DNA from: Ralstonia pickettii
GTDB taxonomy: Bacteria > Pseudomonadota > Gammaproteobacteria > Burkholderiales > Burkholderiaceae
Reading direction: 5' to 3'
DNA length: 64,000 nucleotides
Assembly (NCBI RefSeq): GCF_000607165.1
Contig: NZ_JFZG01000004.1
Span: 1-64,000, forward strand
The notes under the pieces: model-generated
Told to the model about the DNA's origin: nothing
The model's database searches: none
Seen by the model: only the letters and a program-made list of their open reading frames with translations
Shown here: positions 1 to 10,837 of the stretch, piece after piece
How the letters are laid out: the number at the start of each line of letters is the position of its first letter
Numbering within the stretch: the first letter of the stretch is position 1
Made by a program: the position numbers and the translations under genes

Positions 1-29
1 CGCGAGTCAGCGCACTTTGGCATTGTGTG

Positions 30-62
30 TCGCCGGAGCGGTTTCTCCGGCGACGCATTTTT
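30..62 (+). terminator. Hairpin with T-tract ahead of sdhE
   Basis: A perfect 9-bp stem (TCGCCGGAG / CTCCGGCGA, 30-38 and 45-53) is followed by acgc and a five-T run at 58-62. It looks like an intrinsic terminator or attenuator between the upstream gene (probably sdhB, outside the window) and sdhE. It sits inside any upstream extension of the sdhE frame, which argues for the sdhE start at 70 or later. Confidence 0.6.
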
Positions 63-69
63 AGGAAGT

Positions 70-357
70 ATGGTTGCTGTGAACACTCCGACGTTCTCCC
101 ATCAGTCCGATCCGCACAAGCGTGCCCGTTTGCGCTGGCGTGCCCGACGCGGCCTGCTTGAGAACGACATCATCGTCGAGCGCTTCTTCAACCGCTACGA
201 GACGGAACTGTCGGACGACGACGTTGCCGCACTCTCGCAGTTGTTCGAGCTTCCCGACAACGACCTGATGGATCTCCTGCTTGCACGCAAGGAGCCGGAG
301 GGCGAACTCGACGTGCCTCACATCCAGCACGTCCTGACCTTGCTGCGCTCGGTCTGA
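70..357 (+). CDS. sdhE: SdhE, FAD assembly factor for succinate dehydrogenase
   Basis: A 95-residue protein of the SdhE/YgfY/Sdh5 family, which promotes covalent attachment of FAD to the SdhA flavoprotein of complex II in the cytoplasm. The family signature is visible as RRGLLEND at residues 26-33, containing the RGxxE motif that contacts SdhA, followed by an acidic, helical C-terminal half. Its length matches the family (about 90 residues). The open frame extends upstream to 25, but that part runs through a terminator-like hairpin, so I place the start at ATG 70; GTG 79 is possible because AGGAAG (63-68) is better spaced from it. The next gene, gltA, is also a TCA-cycle gene, and the sdhCDAB genes probably lie just upstream of the window. 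Confidence 0.9.
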   Translation: MVAVNTPTFSHQSDPHKRARLRWRARRGLLENDIIVERFFNRYETELSDDDVAALSQLFELPDNDLMDLLLARKEPEGELDVPHIQHVLTLLRSV

Positions 358-480
358 ACCGGCGCGCGAGAGGTTGCCGCAAGACGAATCGGTCCAGCCG
401 CCCCCCGGCCGGCGCCCCTCGATCCGTCTGGCGGGAGTCTCCCGACTTCATTTTTATAAACAGCAGAGAAGGAAACCGAC

Positions 481-1782
481 ATGACGCCGTCCGAAGTGAA
501 AGCCACCCTATCGTTTTCCGATGGCTCGCCCAGCGTCGAGCTGCCGATCTACAAGGGCACGGTTGGCCCGGACGTGATCGACATTCGCAAGCTGTACGGT
601 CAGACGGGCAAGTTCACGTACGACCCCGGCTTCATGTCGACCGCGTCGTGCAATTCCAAGATCACCTACATCGATGGTGACAAAGGTGAGCTGCTGTATC
701 GCGGCTACGCCATCGACGATCTGGCCAGCAAATGCGATTTCATGGAAATCTGCTACCTGCTGCTGAAGGGCGAGCTGCCCAACGCCAAGCAGAAGGAAGA
801 GTTCAACCATGTGGTGACGAATCACACCATGGTGCACGAACAGATGCAGTTCTTCCTGCGCGGTTTCCGTCGTGATGCCCACCCGATGGCCGTGTTGACG
901 GGCCTGGTTGGTGCCATGAGCGCGTTCTATCCGGACGCTGCCAACATCAATGACCCGCGCGAGCGCGAAATCTCGCAGATCCGCCTGATCGCCAAGCTGC
1001 CGACGCTGGTGGCCATGGCATACAAGTACAACATCGGTCAGCCGAACATCTATCCGCAGAACAACCTGTCGTACACGGGTAACTTCATGCGCATGATGTT
1101 CGCCACGCCGTGCGAGGACTACAAGGTGAACCCGGTGCTGGAGCGCGCTCTGGACCGCATCTTCATTCTCCACGCAGACCACGAGCAGAACGCTTCGACG
1201 TCGACGGTGCGTCTGGCCGGCTCGTCGGGCACGAACCCGATCGCAGCAATCGCCGCCGGTATCGCTTGCCTGTGGGGGCCGGCGCACGGTGGTGCGAACG
1301 AAGCCGCCCTGAACATGCTGGAAGAAATCGGCTCGGTGGACAAGGTTCCCGAGTTCATCAAGCAGGTCAAGGACAAGAACAGCGGCGTGCGCTTGATGGG
1401 CTTTGGCCACCGCGTGTACAAGAACTACGACCCGCGCGCCAAGCTGATGCGCGAAACCTGCCACGAAGTGCTCGAAGAGCTGGGTCTGCACAACGACCCG
1501 CTGTTCAAGCTGGCCATGGAACTGGAAAAGATCGCGCTGGAAGACGAGTACTTCGTCAGCCGCAAGCTGTACCCGAACGTCGACTTCTACTCGGGCATCG
1601 TGCAGCGCGCGCTGGGCATTCCGTCGTCGATGTTCACTTGCATCTTCGCGCTGGCCCGCTCGGTGGGCTGGATTGCGCAGTGGGAAGAGATGATCACCGA
1701 TCCGGAATACAAGATCGGCCGTCCGCGCCAGTTGTTCAACGGCGCAGCAACCCGCGAAGTGCCGTCGATCGACAAGCGCTAA
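481..1782 (+). CDS. gltA: Citrate synthase (type II, hexameric)
   Basis: A 433-residue citrate synthase that condenses acetyl-CoA and oxaloacetate as the entry step of the TCA cycle. The length fits the type II, NADH-sensitive proteobacterial enzyme, which has an N-terminal regulatory domain ahead of the catalytic core. The active-site signatures are all present: [21 protein letters not shown] with the first catalytic His, [14 protein letters not shown] with the second His and the oxaloacetate-binding Arg, and NVDFYSG with the catalytic Asp. The start at 481 is preceded by a purine-rich AGAGAAGGAAA ribosome binding site. It lies 123 bp after sdhE and is closed by a strong terminator, so it may be transcribed separately from leuCDB. 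Confidence 0.97.
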   Translation: MTPSEVKATLSFSDGSPSVELPIYKGTVGPDVIDIRKLYGQTGKFTYDPGFMSTASCNSKITYIDGDKGELLYRGYAIDDLASKCDFMEICYLLLKGELPNAKQKEEFNHVVTNHTMVHEQMQFFLRGFRRDAHPMAVLTGLVGAMSAFYPDAANINDPREREISQIRLIAKLPTLVAMAYKYNIGQPNIYPQNNLSYTGNFMRMMFATPCEDYKVNPVLERALDRIFILHADHEQNASTSTVRLAGSSGTNPIAAIAAGIACLWGPAHGGANEAALNMLEEIGSVDKVPEFIKQVKDKNSGVRLMGFGHRVYKNYDPRAKLMRETCHEVLEELGLHNDPLFKLAMELEKIALEDEYFVSRKLYPNVDFYSGIVQRALGIPSSMFTCIFALARSVGWIAQWEEMITDPEYKIGRPRQLFNGAATREVPSIDKR

Positions 1783-1804
1783 GCCAGGCTGGTTGTTTCA
1801 CAGA

Positions 1805-1836
1805 AGCCCCGCACGGGAAACCGGCGGGGCTTTTTG
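1805..1836 (+). terminator. Intrinsic terminator after gltA
   Basis: The stem AGCCCCGC (1805-1812) pairs with GCGGGGCT (1824-1831), followed by TTTTGTT. It ends the gltA transcript. Confidence 0.85.
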
Positions 1837-1998
1837 TTGCCCGTAGGTGCTGGAAGGGCCTTCGCGAAATGGCGAAACCCCCTTTCGTCAGTCACGTCCG
1901 GTGCCCAATGCACCGGGTGGCATAATCGATCACTCCCCACGAAACTGCTCGCGCAGCGGCCCTGAATTTCAATGGGCGCGTTGTGCACGGATCGCATC

Positions 1999-3408
1999 AT
2001 GGCCAAGACGCTCTACGACAAACTTTGGGACGATCACGTCGTTCATACCGAAGAAGACGGCACGACCGTCCTCTACATCGATCGTCAACTGCTGCACGAA
2101 GTGACGAGCCCGCAGGCGTTCGAGGGCCTGAAACTGGCCGAGCGTCCGGTGTGGCGCATCAGTGCCAACTTGGCTGTGTCGGATCACAATGTGCCGACTA
2201 CCGACCGCTCGCACGGCATTGCCGATCCGGTTTCCAAGCTGCAGGTCGATACGCTTGACGCCAACTGCGACAGCTACGGCATTACGCAATTCAAGATGAA
2301 CGACAAGCGTCAGGGCATCGTGCACGTGATCGGGCCGGAGCAGGGCGCGACGCTGCCGGGCATGACGGTGGTGTGCGGTGATTCGCATACCAGCACGCAC
2401 GGCGCATTCGGTGCGTTGGCGCACGGCATCGGCACGTCGGAAGTCGAGCACGTGCTGGCCACGCAAACGCTGCTCGCCAAGAAGAGCAAGAACATGCTCG
2501 TGAAGGTGGAAGGCACGTTGCCGCGCGGCTGCACGGCCAAGGACATCGTGCTCGCCATCATCGGCAAGATCGGTACGGCCGGCGGCACGGGCTATGCCAT
2601 GGAATTCGGCGGCTCGGCCATCCGCGCGCTGTCGATGGAAGGCCGCATGACGGTGTGCAACATGGCAATCGAAGGCGGCGCACGCGCAGGCATGGTCGCC
2701 GTGGACGATGTCACGCTGGAATACATCAAGGGCCGTCCGTTCGCGCCCCAGGGCGTGGAGTGGGAGCAGGCGGTCGCCTATTGGCGCACGCTGCATTCCG
2801 ACGAAGGTGCGCACTTCGATCAGGTCGTCGAGCTGCGTGCTGAAGAGATTCGCCCGCAGGTGAGCTGGGGCACGTCGCCGGAAATGGTGGTCAGCATTGA
2901 AGACCGCGTGCCGGATCCCGACAAAGAGAAAGACCCGAACAAGCGCAACGCCATGGAGCGCGCGCTCGAATACATGGGCCTGCAGCCGAACGTCGCCATC
3001 AGCGACATTAACATCGACAAGGTGTTCATCGGCTCGTGCACTAACAGCCGTATCGAAGACATGCGCGCCGCAGCGTGGGTTGTGCAGAAGCTGGGTAAGC
3101 GCATTGCCTCGAACGTGAAGCTGGCGATGGTCGTGCCGGGCTCGGGCCTCGTGAAGGAACAGGCCGAGCGCGAAGGGCTGGACAAGATCTTCAAGGCGGC
3201 AGGCTTTGAATGGCGGGAGCCGGGTTGCTCGATGTGCCTCGCGATGAACGCTGATCGCCTCGACCCGGGCGAGCGCTGTGCATCCACGTCCAACCGCAAC
3301 TTCGAAGGTCGTCAGGGCGCGGGTGGCCGCACCCACCTGGTCAGCCCGGCGATGGCCGCTGCAGCCGCGCTGGAAGGTCACTTCGTCGACGTGCGCAAGC
3401 TCGCTTGA
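1999..3408 (+). CDS. leuC: 3-isopropylmalate dehydratase, large subunit
   Basis: A 469-residue aconitase-family subunit that, with LeuD, isomerises 2-isopropylmalate to 3-isopropylmalate in leucine synthesis. The [4Fe-4S] cluster ligands are visible as SCTNSR (first Cys) and PGCSMC (second and third), and the substrate motif [12 protein letters not shown] is intact. I chose ATG 1999 ([14 protein letters not shown]) because this is where family similarity begins; the frame remains open to 1972 with nine unrelated residues. It is the first gene of leuC-leuD-leuB, with 23 bp to leuD. Many relatives have an entericidin-like gene between leuC and leuD; none fits here. Confidence 0.97.
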   Translation: MAKTLYDKLWDDHVVHTEEDGTTVLYIDRQLLHEVTSPQAFEGLKLAERPVWRISANLAVSDHNVPTTDRSHGIADPVSKLQVDTLDANCDSYGITQFKMNDKRQGIVHVIGPEQGATLPGMTVVCGDSHTSTHGAFGALAHGIGTSEVEHVLATQTLLAKKSKNMLVKVEGTLPRGCTAKDIVLAIIGKIGTAGGTGYAMEFGGSAIRALSMEGRMTVCNMAIEGGARAGMVAVDDVTLEYIKGRPFAPQGVEWEQAVAYWRTLHSDEGAHFDQVVELRAEEIRPQVSWGTSPEMVVSIEDRVPDPDKEKDPNKRNAMERALEYMGLQPNVAISDINIDKVFIGSCTNSRIEDMRAAAWVVQKLGKRIASNVKLAMVVPGSGLVKEQAEREGLDKIFKAAGFEWREPGCSMCLAMNADRLDPGERCASTSNRNFEGRQGAGGRTHLVSPAMAAAAALEGHFVDVRKLA

Positions 3409-3431
3409 GCGACAGGTTAGAGAGAGCAATC

Positions 3432-4082
3432 ATGGAACAATTCACCATCCACACCGGCCTCGTGGCCCCGCTCGACCGCGAGAACGTCGATACCGACGCC
3501 ATCATCCCGAAGCAATTCCTCAAGTCGATCAAGCGCACGGGTTTCGGCCCGAACCTGTTCGACGAGTGGCGCTACAAGGACGCCGGCGAGCCCGGCCAAG
3601 ACAACAGCAAGCGTCCGCTGAACCCGGACTTCGTGCTGAACCAACCGCGTTACAAGGGCGCCTCCGTGTTGCTGGCCCGCAAGAACTTCGGCTGCGGCAG
3701 CTCGCGTGAGCATGCGCCGTGGGCGCTGCAGCAGTATGGCTTTCGCGCCATCATCGCGCCGAGTTTTGCGGACATCTTCTTCAACAACTGCTTTAAGAAC
3801 GGCCTGCTGCCGATCGTGCTGACGGAGTCGCAAGTCGATCATCTGTTCAACGAAACGCAAGCCTTTACCGGCTACCAGCTGACCGTCGATCTGGACAAGC
3901 AGATCGTTGTCACGCCAGGCGGTACGGCGTATCCGTTCGACGTCACGGCGTTCCGCAAATACTGCCTGCTGAACGGCTTTGACGACATCGGTCTGACCCT
4001 GCGCTATGCCGACCAGATCAAGGCTTACGAAGCGCAGCGCCTGGCCAAGATGCCGTGGCTCGCGCACAAGCTCGTCGGCTGA
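3432..4082 (+). CDS. leuD: 3-isopropylmalate dehydratase, small subunit
   Basis: A 216-residue swivel-domain subunit that combines with LeuC to make active isopropylmalate isomerase. Characteristic segments are [12 protein letters not shown] near the N-terminus and [15 protein letters not shown], the loop that closes over the substrate. The start ATG 3432 has AGAGAGAGCA just upstream; the frame is open nine codons further, but the added residues have no family likeness. It lies 23 bp after leuC and 29 bp before leuB, so the three are one operon. Confidence 0.97.
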   Translation: MEQFTIHTGLVAPLDRENVDTDAIIPKQFLKSIKRTGFGPNLFDEWRYKDAGEPGQDNSKRPLNPDFVLNQPRYKGASVLLARKNFGCGSSREHAPWALQQYGFRAIIAPSFADIFFNNCFKNGLLPIVLTESQVDHLFNETQAFTGYQLTVDLDKQIVVTPGGTAYPFDVTAFRKYCLLNGFDDIGLTLRYADQIKAYEAQRLAKMPWLAHKLVG

Positions 4083-4111
4083 GCTGACACCAGAACAACA
4101 AGGACAACCAC

Positions 4112-5182
4112 ATGACCAAGATTGCAGTGTTGCCGGGTGACGGCATTGGCAAGGAAATCGTCGCCGAGGCCGTGAAGGTGCTCAAGGTACTGGGCGAGTC
4201 ATTCGAGATGGAATTCGCCCCCGTGGGCGGCGCAGGCTACGAGGCCAAGGGCCATCCGCTGCCCGAAGACACGCTCAAGCTCGCCAAGGAGGCTGACGCC
4301 ATCCTGTTCGGTGCCGTGGGCGACTGGAAGTACGACACGCTGGCTCGCGAACTGCGCCCCGAGCAGGCCATTCTCGGCCTGCGCAAGCATCTGCAGCTGT
4401 TCGCTAATTTCCGTCCGGCGATTTGCTATCCGGAGCTGGCCGGTGCATCGAGCCTGAAGCCGGAGATCGTGTCTGGTCTCGACATCCTGATCGTGCGCGA
4501 ACTGACTGGTGACATCTACTTCGGCCAGCCGCGCGGCGTGCGTTCGGCCCCGGACGGCGCGTTTGCCGGTGCGCGCGAAGGCTTCGACACGATGCGCTAC
4601 AGCGAGCCGGAAATCCGCCGCATCGCGCACGTCGCCTTCCAGGCTGCCGCCAAGCGCGGCAAGAAACTCTGCAGTGTCGACAAGGCCAACGTGCTCGAGA
4701 CGTTCCAGTTCTGGAAGGACATCGTCACCGATGTGCACAAAGAATATCCGGAAGTCGTGCTGTCGCACATGTACGTCGACAACGCTGCCATGCAACTCGT
4801 GAAGGCACCGAAGAACTTCGACGTGATCGTCACCGGCAACATGTTCGGTGACATCCTCTCGGACGAGGCCGCCATGCTGACGGGCTCGATCGGCATGCTG
4901 CCGTCGGCGTCGCTCGACGCGAACAACAAGGGCCTGTATGAGCCGTCGCACGGCTCCGCGCCGGACATCGCAGGCAAGGGTATTGCCAACCCGCTGGCGA
5001 CGATCCTGTCGGCGGCGATGATGCTGCGCTATTCGCTGAACAAGGCCGAGCAGGCTGATCGTATCGAAACGGCTGTCAAGAAGGTGCTGGCGCAGGGCTA
5101 CCGGACCGGCGACATCCTGACGCCGGGCTGCAAACAGGTCGGCACTGTGGAGATGGGCGACGCGGTGGTCGCTGCCTTGTAA
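4112..5182 (+). CDS. leuB: 3-isopropylmalate dehydrogenase
   Basis: A 356-residue NAD-dependent oxidative decarboxylase that converts 3-isopropylmalate to 2-oxoisocaproate, the third enzyme of the leucine branch. The N-terminal [13 protein letters not shown] is the family start, [10 protein letters not shown] carries the catalytic Arg and Tyr, and [12 protein letters not shown] is the metal- and substrate-binding Asp motif. [12 protein letters not shown] is the NAD-binding loop. An AAGGA ribosome binding site precedes ATG 4112. It is the last gene of the leuCDB operon. Confidence 0.97.
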   Translation: MTKIAVLPGDGIGKEIVAEAVKVLKVLGESFEMEFAPVGGAGYEAKGHPLPEDTLKLAKEADAILFGAVGDWKYDTLARELRPEQAILGLRKHLQLFANFRPAICYPELAGASSLKPEIVSGLDILIVRELTGDIYFGQPRGVRSAPDGAFAGAREGFDTMRYSEPEIRRIAHVAFQAAAKRGKKLCSVDKANVLETFQFWKDIVTDVHKEYPEVVLSHMYVDNAAMQLVKAPKNFDVIVTGNMFGDILSDEAAMLTGSIGMLPSASLDANNKGLYEPSHGSAPDIAGKGIANPLATILSAAMMLRYSLNKAEQADRIETAVKKVLAQGYRTGDILTPGCKQVGTVEMGDAVVAAL

Positions 5183-5196
5183 ATCAAAGCATGCGT

Positions 5197-5236
5197 TGCG
5201 GTGCCGTCACATGCGGCGCCGCAATCGTCATTTTTT
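5197..5236 (+). terminator. Likely terminator after leuB
   Basis: A 10-bp stem with one G-T wobble (TGCGGTGCCG 5197-5206, CGGCGCCGCA 5214-5223) has a seven-base loop. The six-T run at 5231-5236 is separated from the stem by seven bases, so termination may be imperfect and allow read-through to asd. Confidence 0.6.
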
Positions 5237-5293
5237 CGGCGGACATATGTTGCAGTGCATTGTGTGGCCGCCAAATCGTGTATATTTTTGCAG

Positions 5294-5440
5294 ATGATCT
5301 CGATCGCGCTCCCCGTCCTCGTACTGGGCATTCTGGGCACCCTGGCTATCGCCGCCAAGGGCACCGCCGCGCGCGCTCGCATGACGCCTGTCGAGATTCG
5401 CACGACCACGAAAATCATTACCAAAAAAACGATCTCGTAG
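5294..5440 (+). CDS. Possible small membrane protein between leuB and asd
   Basis: An open frame of 48 codons starting MISIALPVLVLGILG, with one strongly hydrophobic helix (residues 2-20) followed by a basic, threonine-rich tail ending TTTKIITKKTIS. I recognise no family. The helix-plus-basic-tail design is plausible for a small membrane protein, but there is no clear ribosome binding site before ATG 5294, and the AT-rich tatattttt just upstream could instead be part of the asd promoter. Treat it as a candidate only. Confidence 0.35.
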   Translation: MISIALPVLVLGILGTLAIAAKGTAARARMTPVEIRTTTKIITKKTIS

Positions 5441-5522
5441 ATCGTCCGTCGTGTCCGTTCGCCTTCCCCGCGCGGTCACGCCGGGCGACCGAGGCGGGGA
5501 AAATCACTAGAGGTTCACAATC

Positions 5523-6626
5523 ATGAAGGTAGGTCTCGTCGGTTGGCGCGGCATGGTTGGCAGCGTGCTGATGCAGCGCATGCAGGAAGAAAAGGATTTC
5601 GACCTGATCGACACGGTGTTTTTCAGCACCAGCAACGCCGGCGGCAAGGCGCCCGCATTCGCCAAGACGGATGCGCCCCTGGCTGACGCCAACGACATCG
5701 AAGCGCTCAAGGCATGCGACACGATCATCACGTGCCAGGGTGGTGACTACACCACCGAAGTCTTCCCGAAGCTGCGCGCCGCGGGCTGGAACGGCTACTG
5801 GATCGACGCCGCCTCGACGCTGCGCATGGAAGATGATGCCGTGATCGTGCTGGACCCGGTCAACCTGTCGCTCATCAAGAACGCGGTGGCCGCTGGCACC
5901 AAGAATTTCATCGGTGGCAACTGCACCAATTCGATTCTGCTGATGGGCGTGGGCGGCCTGTTCCGCGAAGGCCTGGTCGAGTGGGTCAGCTCGATGACCT
6001 ATCAGGCGGCTTCGGGCGGTGGCGCAAACCACATGCGCGAACTGCTCAAGGGCATGGGCGTGATCCATGGCGCCGTGGCTGATGAGCTGGCCAACCCGGC
6101 ATCCGCCATCCTGGACATCGATCGCAAGGTTGCCAAGACCATCCGCGAAGACGTGCCGACCGAATTCTTCCCGGCGCCGCTGGCTGGTGGGTTGATCCCG
6201 TGGATCGACAAGCAGCTCGACAACGGTCAGTCGAAGGAAGAATGGAAGGGCCAGGCCGAGGTCAACAAGATCCTGGGGACGGCGCAGACGATTCCGGTCG
6301 ACGGCCTGTGTGTGCGAATTGGCGCAATGCGCTGCCACAGCCTGGGCCTGACGCTGAAGCTTAAGCGCGATCTGCCGCTCGAAGAAATCGAGCAAATCAT
6401 CCGCTCGGGCAACCCGTGGGTGAAGTGGGTGCCGAACGACCGCAGCATCACCGAGAAGGAACTGACGCCGGCGTCCATCACTGGTGGTCTCGAAATCGGC
6501 GTGGGCCGTGTGCGCAAGCTGAACATGGGGCCCGAGTATGTGAGCGCCTTCGTGATCGGCGACCAGCTTCTGTGGGGCGCTGCCGAGCCGCTGCGCCGTA
6601 CGCTGCGTATCCTGCTGGGCAAGTGA
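5523..6626 (+). CDS. asd: Aspartate-semialdehyde dehydrogenase
   Basis: A 367-residue NADPH-dependent enzyme that reduces aspartyl-4-phosphate to aspartate semialdehyde, the branch point for lysine/diaminopimelate, threonine and methionine. The N-terminal VGWRGMVGS is the nucleotide-binding loop. The catalytic cysteine is C134 in GGNCTNS, matching the E. coli-type enzyme. [16 protein letters not shown] and RIGAMRCHS segments complete the substrate site. ATG 5523 follows AGAGGTTCACA. The gene sits between leuB and fimV, its usual place in this lineage. Confidence 0.96.
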   Translation: MKVGLVGWRGMVGSVLMQRMQEEKDFDLIDTVFFSTSNAGGKAPAFAKTDAPLADANDIEALKACDTIITCQGGDYTTEVFPKLRAAGWNGYWIDAASTLRMEDDAVIVLDPVNLSLIKNAVAAGTKNFIGGNCTNSILLMGVGGLFREGLVEWVSSMTYQAASGGGANHMRELLKGMGVIHGAVADELANPASAILDIDRKVAKTIREDVPTEFFPAPLAGGLIPWIDKQLDNGQSKEEWKGQAEVNKILGTAQTIPVDGLCVRIGAMRCHSLGLTLKLKRDLPLEEIEQIIRSGNPWVKWVPNDRSITEKELTPASITGGLEIGVGRVRKLNMGPEYVSAFVIGDQLLWGAAEPLRRTLRILLGK

Positions 6627-6910
6627 TCCGGGCTTTGCTTTCCTCGTCGGGCCGGGCATCGGCAGCTGTCGTTGCGGCCTGACAACAGAAAGTGCGCTTT
6701 TTCTACCAACGCCGCGCGGCCTGCGCGGCGTTGTGCCATCTGGACGCCCACGGTCTGTAACGTTGGTACACAATAGCGGCCGGAACGCTGTCCGCCCATT
6801 CGTGGGGTGGACGGGGCACGGGGAAGGGTTAGCGCCACATGAAGCACGCGCATTCCGGGGGGTACGTCGGGTGCTTCAGAATCTCGCCAATTGTGTCGTT
6901 TTCATAAAGA

Positions 6911-6940
6911 TTGACGGCGGTTCTTATCCAGCACTTCACT
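6911..6940 (+). promoter_or_regulatory. Candidate promoter upstream of fimV
   Basis: In the 387-bp gap between asd and fimV (6627-7013) the best sigma-70-like signal is TTGACG (6911-6916) with TTCACT (6935-6940) 18 bp downstream. The -35 is good and the -10 weak. A second candidate, TTGATG-17-TTAAAA (6969-6997), lies too close to the start codon to leave room for a leader. A short inverted repeat at 6708-6732 (AACGCCGCG / CGCGGCGTT) may terminate asd but lacks a T-tract. I see no gene in this gap. Confidence 0.35.
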
Positions 6941-7013
6941 TTTTAGGTGAACTTGCTGCGCTAACTCGTTGATGTTAAGTTCGTTTGCACATTAAAAGAT
7001 AACGGAGTCGAAG

Positions 7014-9929
7014 GTGAGGGTGAGCCAATACCGCCGGAGAGAATCGTCCCATCGCAGTCCTCGCTGGTCGGCCGTCGCGTTTGCTGCGGCGAGCCTGCTG
7101 CTGATTCAGCCCGCTGCGCAAGCGGCCGGTTTCGGCGCGTTGCACGTGCGTTCCAGCCTCGGCCAGCCGTTGCAGGCCGAAATCGATCTGACCGGCGTGA
7201 CGCCCGAAGAGGCGCAAAACCTGGTCGCCAAACTGGCTGCGCCGGACGCTTATTCGCGTGCCGGTCTGACCTACAACCCGATCGTCTCCTCGCTGCGTGC
7301 TTCGCTGGAGCGCCAGTCGAATGGCAACTACGTGGTGCGTCTGCGTTCGACCCAGCCCGTCGCCGAGCCGTTCGTTGATGTCCTGGTTGACCTGAACTGG
7401 GCGAGCGGCCACGTTTCGCGCGCTTATACGTTCCTGCTGGACCCGGTAGGCTCCAGCAATACCGCGCAGAATTTTGCGCCGACGCCGGTGGTGCAGGCCA
7501 CAACGCCGGGCGCCGCTGAATCGGCGCCGGGTGCTTCGACCGCGCAGCCGCAAGCTGCAGCCTCGACTGCAGCCGCGCCGGCACCAACACGCCAGCCCCG
7601 CGCTGCTCGCCAAGCTGTGCGTGCCCAGCAAGCGGCTCCTGCTGCCACCGCACCGGACGCTACACCCGGTGGTTCGTACACCGTGCAGCGCGGCGATAGT
7701 CTGTATGACGTGGCATCGACGGCTGCTCAAGGTCAAGACGCCGTGTCGCTCGACCAGATGCTGTTGGCCCTGTATCGGAACAATCCCAACGCTTTCATTG
7801 GTGGCAACATCAACCGACTGCGTACCGGCTCGGTGCTGAAAGTGCCGTCGCAGGCCGAAGCGCAGAAAACGCCTGCGCGCGAGGCACGCCGCGAAGTCAT
7901 TGCGCAGACGTCTGGCTTTGCCGGCTATCGCAACCGCCTCGCAACGGCGGCTGAAGCCAACGCTGCCACGGATACCGACTCCGCCCGCCAGCAGAGCGGC
8001 AGTGTGTCGGCCCGTGTGCAGGATCAAGCCACGCCTGCTGCCAGCGGCCGTGACGAACTGCGTCTGTCCAAGGCTGACCGTACCGGCAAGGCCGGCTCGA
8101 CTGCTGCCCGTGATGAGGAACTCGTCGCCAAGGAGCGCGCGCTCAAGGAAATGGAATCACGCGTTGCACAGTTGGAGAAGAATCTCTCTGACATGCAGCG
8201 CCTGGTTGAATTGAAGAACGCTGAACTGGCCAAGGCTGCCAGCGCTGCCAAGCCGGCTGCTGGTGCTGCGCCATCGACGGCCGCTCCGGCAGTGGCGGCG
8301 GCCAACGCGCCGGCTCCCGCGCCGTCCGCAGCGTCTACGTCTGCCCCGGCCCCTGCTGCTGCAGCGCCGGCAGAAACGGCCGCTGCTGCTCCGGCTTCGT
8401 CGGCAACGGCTGCTGCGGCGGCTTCCGCGCCGGAAGCCGCATCAGCGCCAGTGGCGGCAGCTTCGGCACCGCAAGCGGCTGCCAGCGCACCGGTTGCTGC
8501 TGCGTCGGCTCCTGCTGCCGCGCCGAAGAAGGCGCCGGTGGTTGTGGCTCCGCCGCCGATTCAAGAAGAATCGTTCCTCTCGTCGCTGCTGGGCAACCCG
8601 ATGGCCCTGGGCCTTGGCGGCTTGGTGGTCGCCTTGCTGGGTGGTCTGGTTGTGTATCGCCGTCGCCAGCAGAAGCCTGAGCAGGCACATGGCTTCCAGG
8701 ACAGCCTTCTGTCGCAGGAAAGCACTGTGATGGCGGGCGCCAACTCGCTGTTTGGCGCAGCCGGTGGTCAAAGCGTCGACACCTCGCAGCACAGCGTGTT
8801 CGGTGCGGATTTCCGCATTGGCGGCGGCAACGAGAGCAATGAAGTCGACCCGATTGCCGAGGCCGATGTCTATATCGCCTACGGGCGCGACGTACAAGCC
8901 GAAGAAATCCTGCGCGAGGCCCTGGAGCAGCATCCGGAGCGCCAAGCCATTCGCCTGAAGTTGATGGAAATTTACGCCAATCGTCAGGACGCCCATGGCT
9001 TCCAGACCATTGCTGAAGAGATGCTGGCGCAAGTCGGCGCGGCCTCGTCGGAATGGGCAGAGGCTGCTGCGATGGGCCGCAAGTTCGATCCGGCTAATCC
9101 GCTGTATTTGACGGTGCAGGGTGACGGAAGCCATCCGGGTGCCGAAGCGCATGCAGAGCCGAGCCACGCTGGCGCCGCAGTGGCAGGTGCCGCTGCCCTG
9201 GCCGGTGTGGGCGCCGCGGTGGCTGCCGAGGCCTTCAGCCCGACAGTGACGGGTCAGACCACCCGCCGCGGGGACGACTGGACCACGCTGTCTCCGGATC
9301 TGGACCCGTCCTCGCCGTCGACCAAGGCACCGCAGCTGGCCGATTTCGATCTGCCGCTGGAGTCGTTCCCGGCGCCGGCAGCAGGCGAGCCGATCACCGC
9401 GCCGGAAGAAGCATCGGACATCTTCAGGGTGCATGCCGAACCAGAAACGGATCTGCCGCAGTTCAACGCGCACGCTGGCGAGGCTTATCAGCCCGTCGCC
9501 GCGCCCCCGCTGCATATGGATCTGTCGGACTTGTCGCTGGATCTGAACCCGACGCCGCCTGCCGCAGAAACGGCTGTTCCGGCAGCTCCGGTTGCCGCGG
9601 AGGAAAGCCTGCCGAGCTGGGCCCAGCCGACCGACCTGTCGCAGGCTCCGATGCACTTCGAGTCCGAGCCGCATCACGCAGAGCACGCCGAGGTCGCGAA
9701 CGATGAGCCGCAATCGGCCATCCGTCTGGACACCAACCTGCCGCACACGCTGTCCGGCGAGCATGGTGCCGATGGTGTGCGCGATCTGCAGATCAAGTTC
9801 GATCTGGCCAAGGCCTACATCGAGATCGGCGACAAGGAAGGCGCACGCGAATTGCTGCAGGAAGTGCTGGACCTGGGCGATCCGTCGTTCCACGCAGAGG
9901 CGCAAGCCTTGATGCGCCAGATCGGCTGA
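7014..9929 (+). CDS. fimV: FimV/HubP family polar LysM protein
   Basis: A 971-residue inner-membrane protein of the FimV/HubP family, which binds peptidoglycan, marks the cell pole and supports type IV pilus function. In order: signal peptide (about 1-38, ending AAQAAGFG), the conserved FimV N-terminal domain ([19 protein letters not shown]), a LysM domain (about 220-280, [13 protein letters not shown]), a coiled coil (about 363-405), a low-complexity Ala/Pro linker, a single transmembrane helix (about 527-549), and a long acidic cytoplasmic part ending in the FimV C-terminal TPR-like motif ([20 protein letters not shown]). Translation starts at GTG 7014, six bases after GGAG; GTG 7020 is also possible. 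A perfect terminator follows. Confidence 0.9.
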   Translation: MRVSQYRRRESSHRSPRWSAVAFAAASLLLIQPAAQAAGFGALHVRSSLGQPLQAEIDLTGVTPEEAQNLVAKLAAPDAYSRAGLTYNPIVSSLRASLERQSNGNYVVRLRSTQPVAEPFVDVLVDLNWASGHVSRAYTFLLDPVGSSNTAQNFAPTPVVQATTPGAAESAPGASTAQPQAAASTAAAPAPTRQPRAARQAVRAQQAAPAATAPDATPGGSYTVQRGDSLYDVASTAAQGQDAVSLDQMLLALYRNNPNAFIGGNINRLRTGSVLKVPSQAEAQKTPAREARREVIAQTSGFAGYRNRLATAAEANAATDTDSARQQSGSVSARVQDQATPAASGRDELRLSKADRTGKAGSTAARDEELVAKERALKEMESRVAQLEKNLSDMQRLVELKNAELAKAASAAKPAAGAAPSTAAPAVAAANAPAPAPSAASTSAPAPAAAAPAETAAAAPASSATAAAAASAPEAASAPVAAASAPQAAASAPVAAASAPAAAPKKAPVVVAPPPIQEESFLSSLLGNPMALGLGGLVVALLGGLVVYRRRQQKPEQAHGFQDSLLSQESTVMAGANSLFGAAGGQSVDTSQHSVFGADFRIGGGNESNEVDPIAEADVYIAYGRDVQAEEILREALEQHPERQAIRLKLMEIYANRQDAHGFQTIAEEMLAQVGAASSEWAEAAAMGRKFDPANPLYLTVQGDGSHPGAEAHAEPSHAGAAVAGAAALAGVGAAVAAEAFSPTVTGQTTRRGDDWTTLSPDLDPSSPSTKAPQLADFDLPLESFPAPAAGEPITAPEEASDIFRVHAEPETDLPQFNAHAGEAYQPVAAPPLHMDLSDLSLDLNPTPPAAETAVPAAPVAAEESLPSWAQPTDLSQAPMHFESEPHHAEHAEVANDEPQSAIRLDTNLPHTLSGEHGADGVRDLQIKFDLAKAYIEIGDKEGARELLQEVLDLGDPSFHAEAQALMRQIG

Positions 9930-9955
9930 CGCAACGCGTTTTACGCCATCGACAG

Positions 9956-9987
9956 CGCCGGCAGGGTGGTATCCTGCCGGCGTTTTT
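9956..9987 (+). terminator. Strong intrinsic terminator after fimV
   Basis: A perfect 10-bp stem (CGCCGGCAGG 9956-9965, CCTGCCGGCG 9973-9982), seven-base loop and five T's. It separates fimV from truA. Confidence 0.92.
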
Positions 9988-10012
9988 CTTTCCGCACGAG
10001 GATTCACACGGC

Positions 10013-10837
10013 ATGACGCGCATCGCGCTTGGCATTCAGTACGACGGTGCCGCGTTTTCGGGTTGGCAATCGCAGCCGCACGGCAACACCGTGCAGGATG
10101 CGCTGGAGGCGGCACTGCGGCAGTTTGCCGGCGTGGCGCTGCAGACCACGGTGGCCGGCCGCACCGATGCGGGTGTGCATGCGCTGGGCCAGGTCGTCCA
10201 CCTGGATACCGACCTCGTGCGCGAGCCGTTCTCGTGGGTGCGCGGCACCAACGCCTTTCTGCCGCCCACGGTGGCCGTGCGATGGGCGCAGGAGATGCCG
10301 GAGGATTTCCACGCGCGCTTCTCCGCGCATCGCCGCACGTATTACTACGCGCTGACCTTCGGTCCGACGCGCGCACCATTGCTCGAAGACAAGGCCGGCT
10401 ACGTGATGCTCCCGCCCGGCCAATCCCTTGACGTGGCAGCCATGAACGAGGCCGCGCAGGTACTGGTCGGTGAACACGATTTCTCGTCGTTCCGCGCGGC
10501 CGAATGCCAAGCCAAGTCGCCCGTCAAAACGATGTACTCGATTGAGGTGCGAGGCGAGGGCGAATGGGTATTCGTGCGCATTCGCGGCAGCGCGTTCCTG
10601 CACCACATGGTGCGCAACATCATGGGGTGCCTGGTGGCGATCGGGCGCGGCCGGCAGCCCGCGTCGTGGATGCGCGATGTGCTGGCTGCCCGCAGCCGCG
10701 TAGCCGCCGCCCCGACTTTCATGCCCGACGGGTTGTATCTGGCCGAGGTCGGCTATCCTGATGCCTTCTCGTTGCCGGCATCTCCGGCATCGTCCAGCCT
10801 GTTTCGTGGCGTGTTCGACGAACACGCAGGCCCGTGA
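10013..10837 (+). CDS. truA: tRNA pseudouridine(38-40) synthase
   Basis: A 274-residue TruA enzyme that isomerises uridines 38-40 in the anticodon arm of many tRNAs. The catalytic Asp is D52 in [12 protein letters not shown]; the N-terminal [16 protein letters not shown] and the C-terminal [11 protein letters not shown] are family hallmarks. ATG 10013 is preceded by GAGGATTCAC. Its stop codon overlaps the GTG start of trpF by four bases (GTGA), so truA heads the tryptophan cluster and is probably co-transcribed with it, downstream of the fimV terminator. Confidence 0.96.
   Translation: MTRIALGIQYDGAAFSGWQSQPHGNTVQDALEAALRQFAGVALQTTVAGRTDAGVHALGQVVHLDTDLVREPFSWVRGTNAFLPPTVAVRWAQEMPEDFHARFSAHRRTYYYALTFGPTRAPLLEDKAGYVMLPPGQSLDVAAMNEAAQVLVGEHDFSSFRAAECQAKSPVKTMYSIEVRGEGEWVFVRIRGSAFLHHMVRNIMGCLVAIGRGRQPASWMRDVLAARSRVAAAPTFMPDGLYLAEVGYPDAFSLPASPASSSLFRGVFDEHAGP

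Noticed and set aside
6708-6732. Inverted repeat after asd as a terminator
   Set aside because: Good 9-bp stem but no T-tract, so it was only mentioned in the gap description.
8442-10379. A 645-codon minus-strand frame opposite fimV and truA
   Set aside because: Antisense to certain genes, low-complexity composition, no ribosome binding site.
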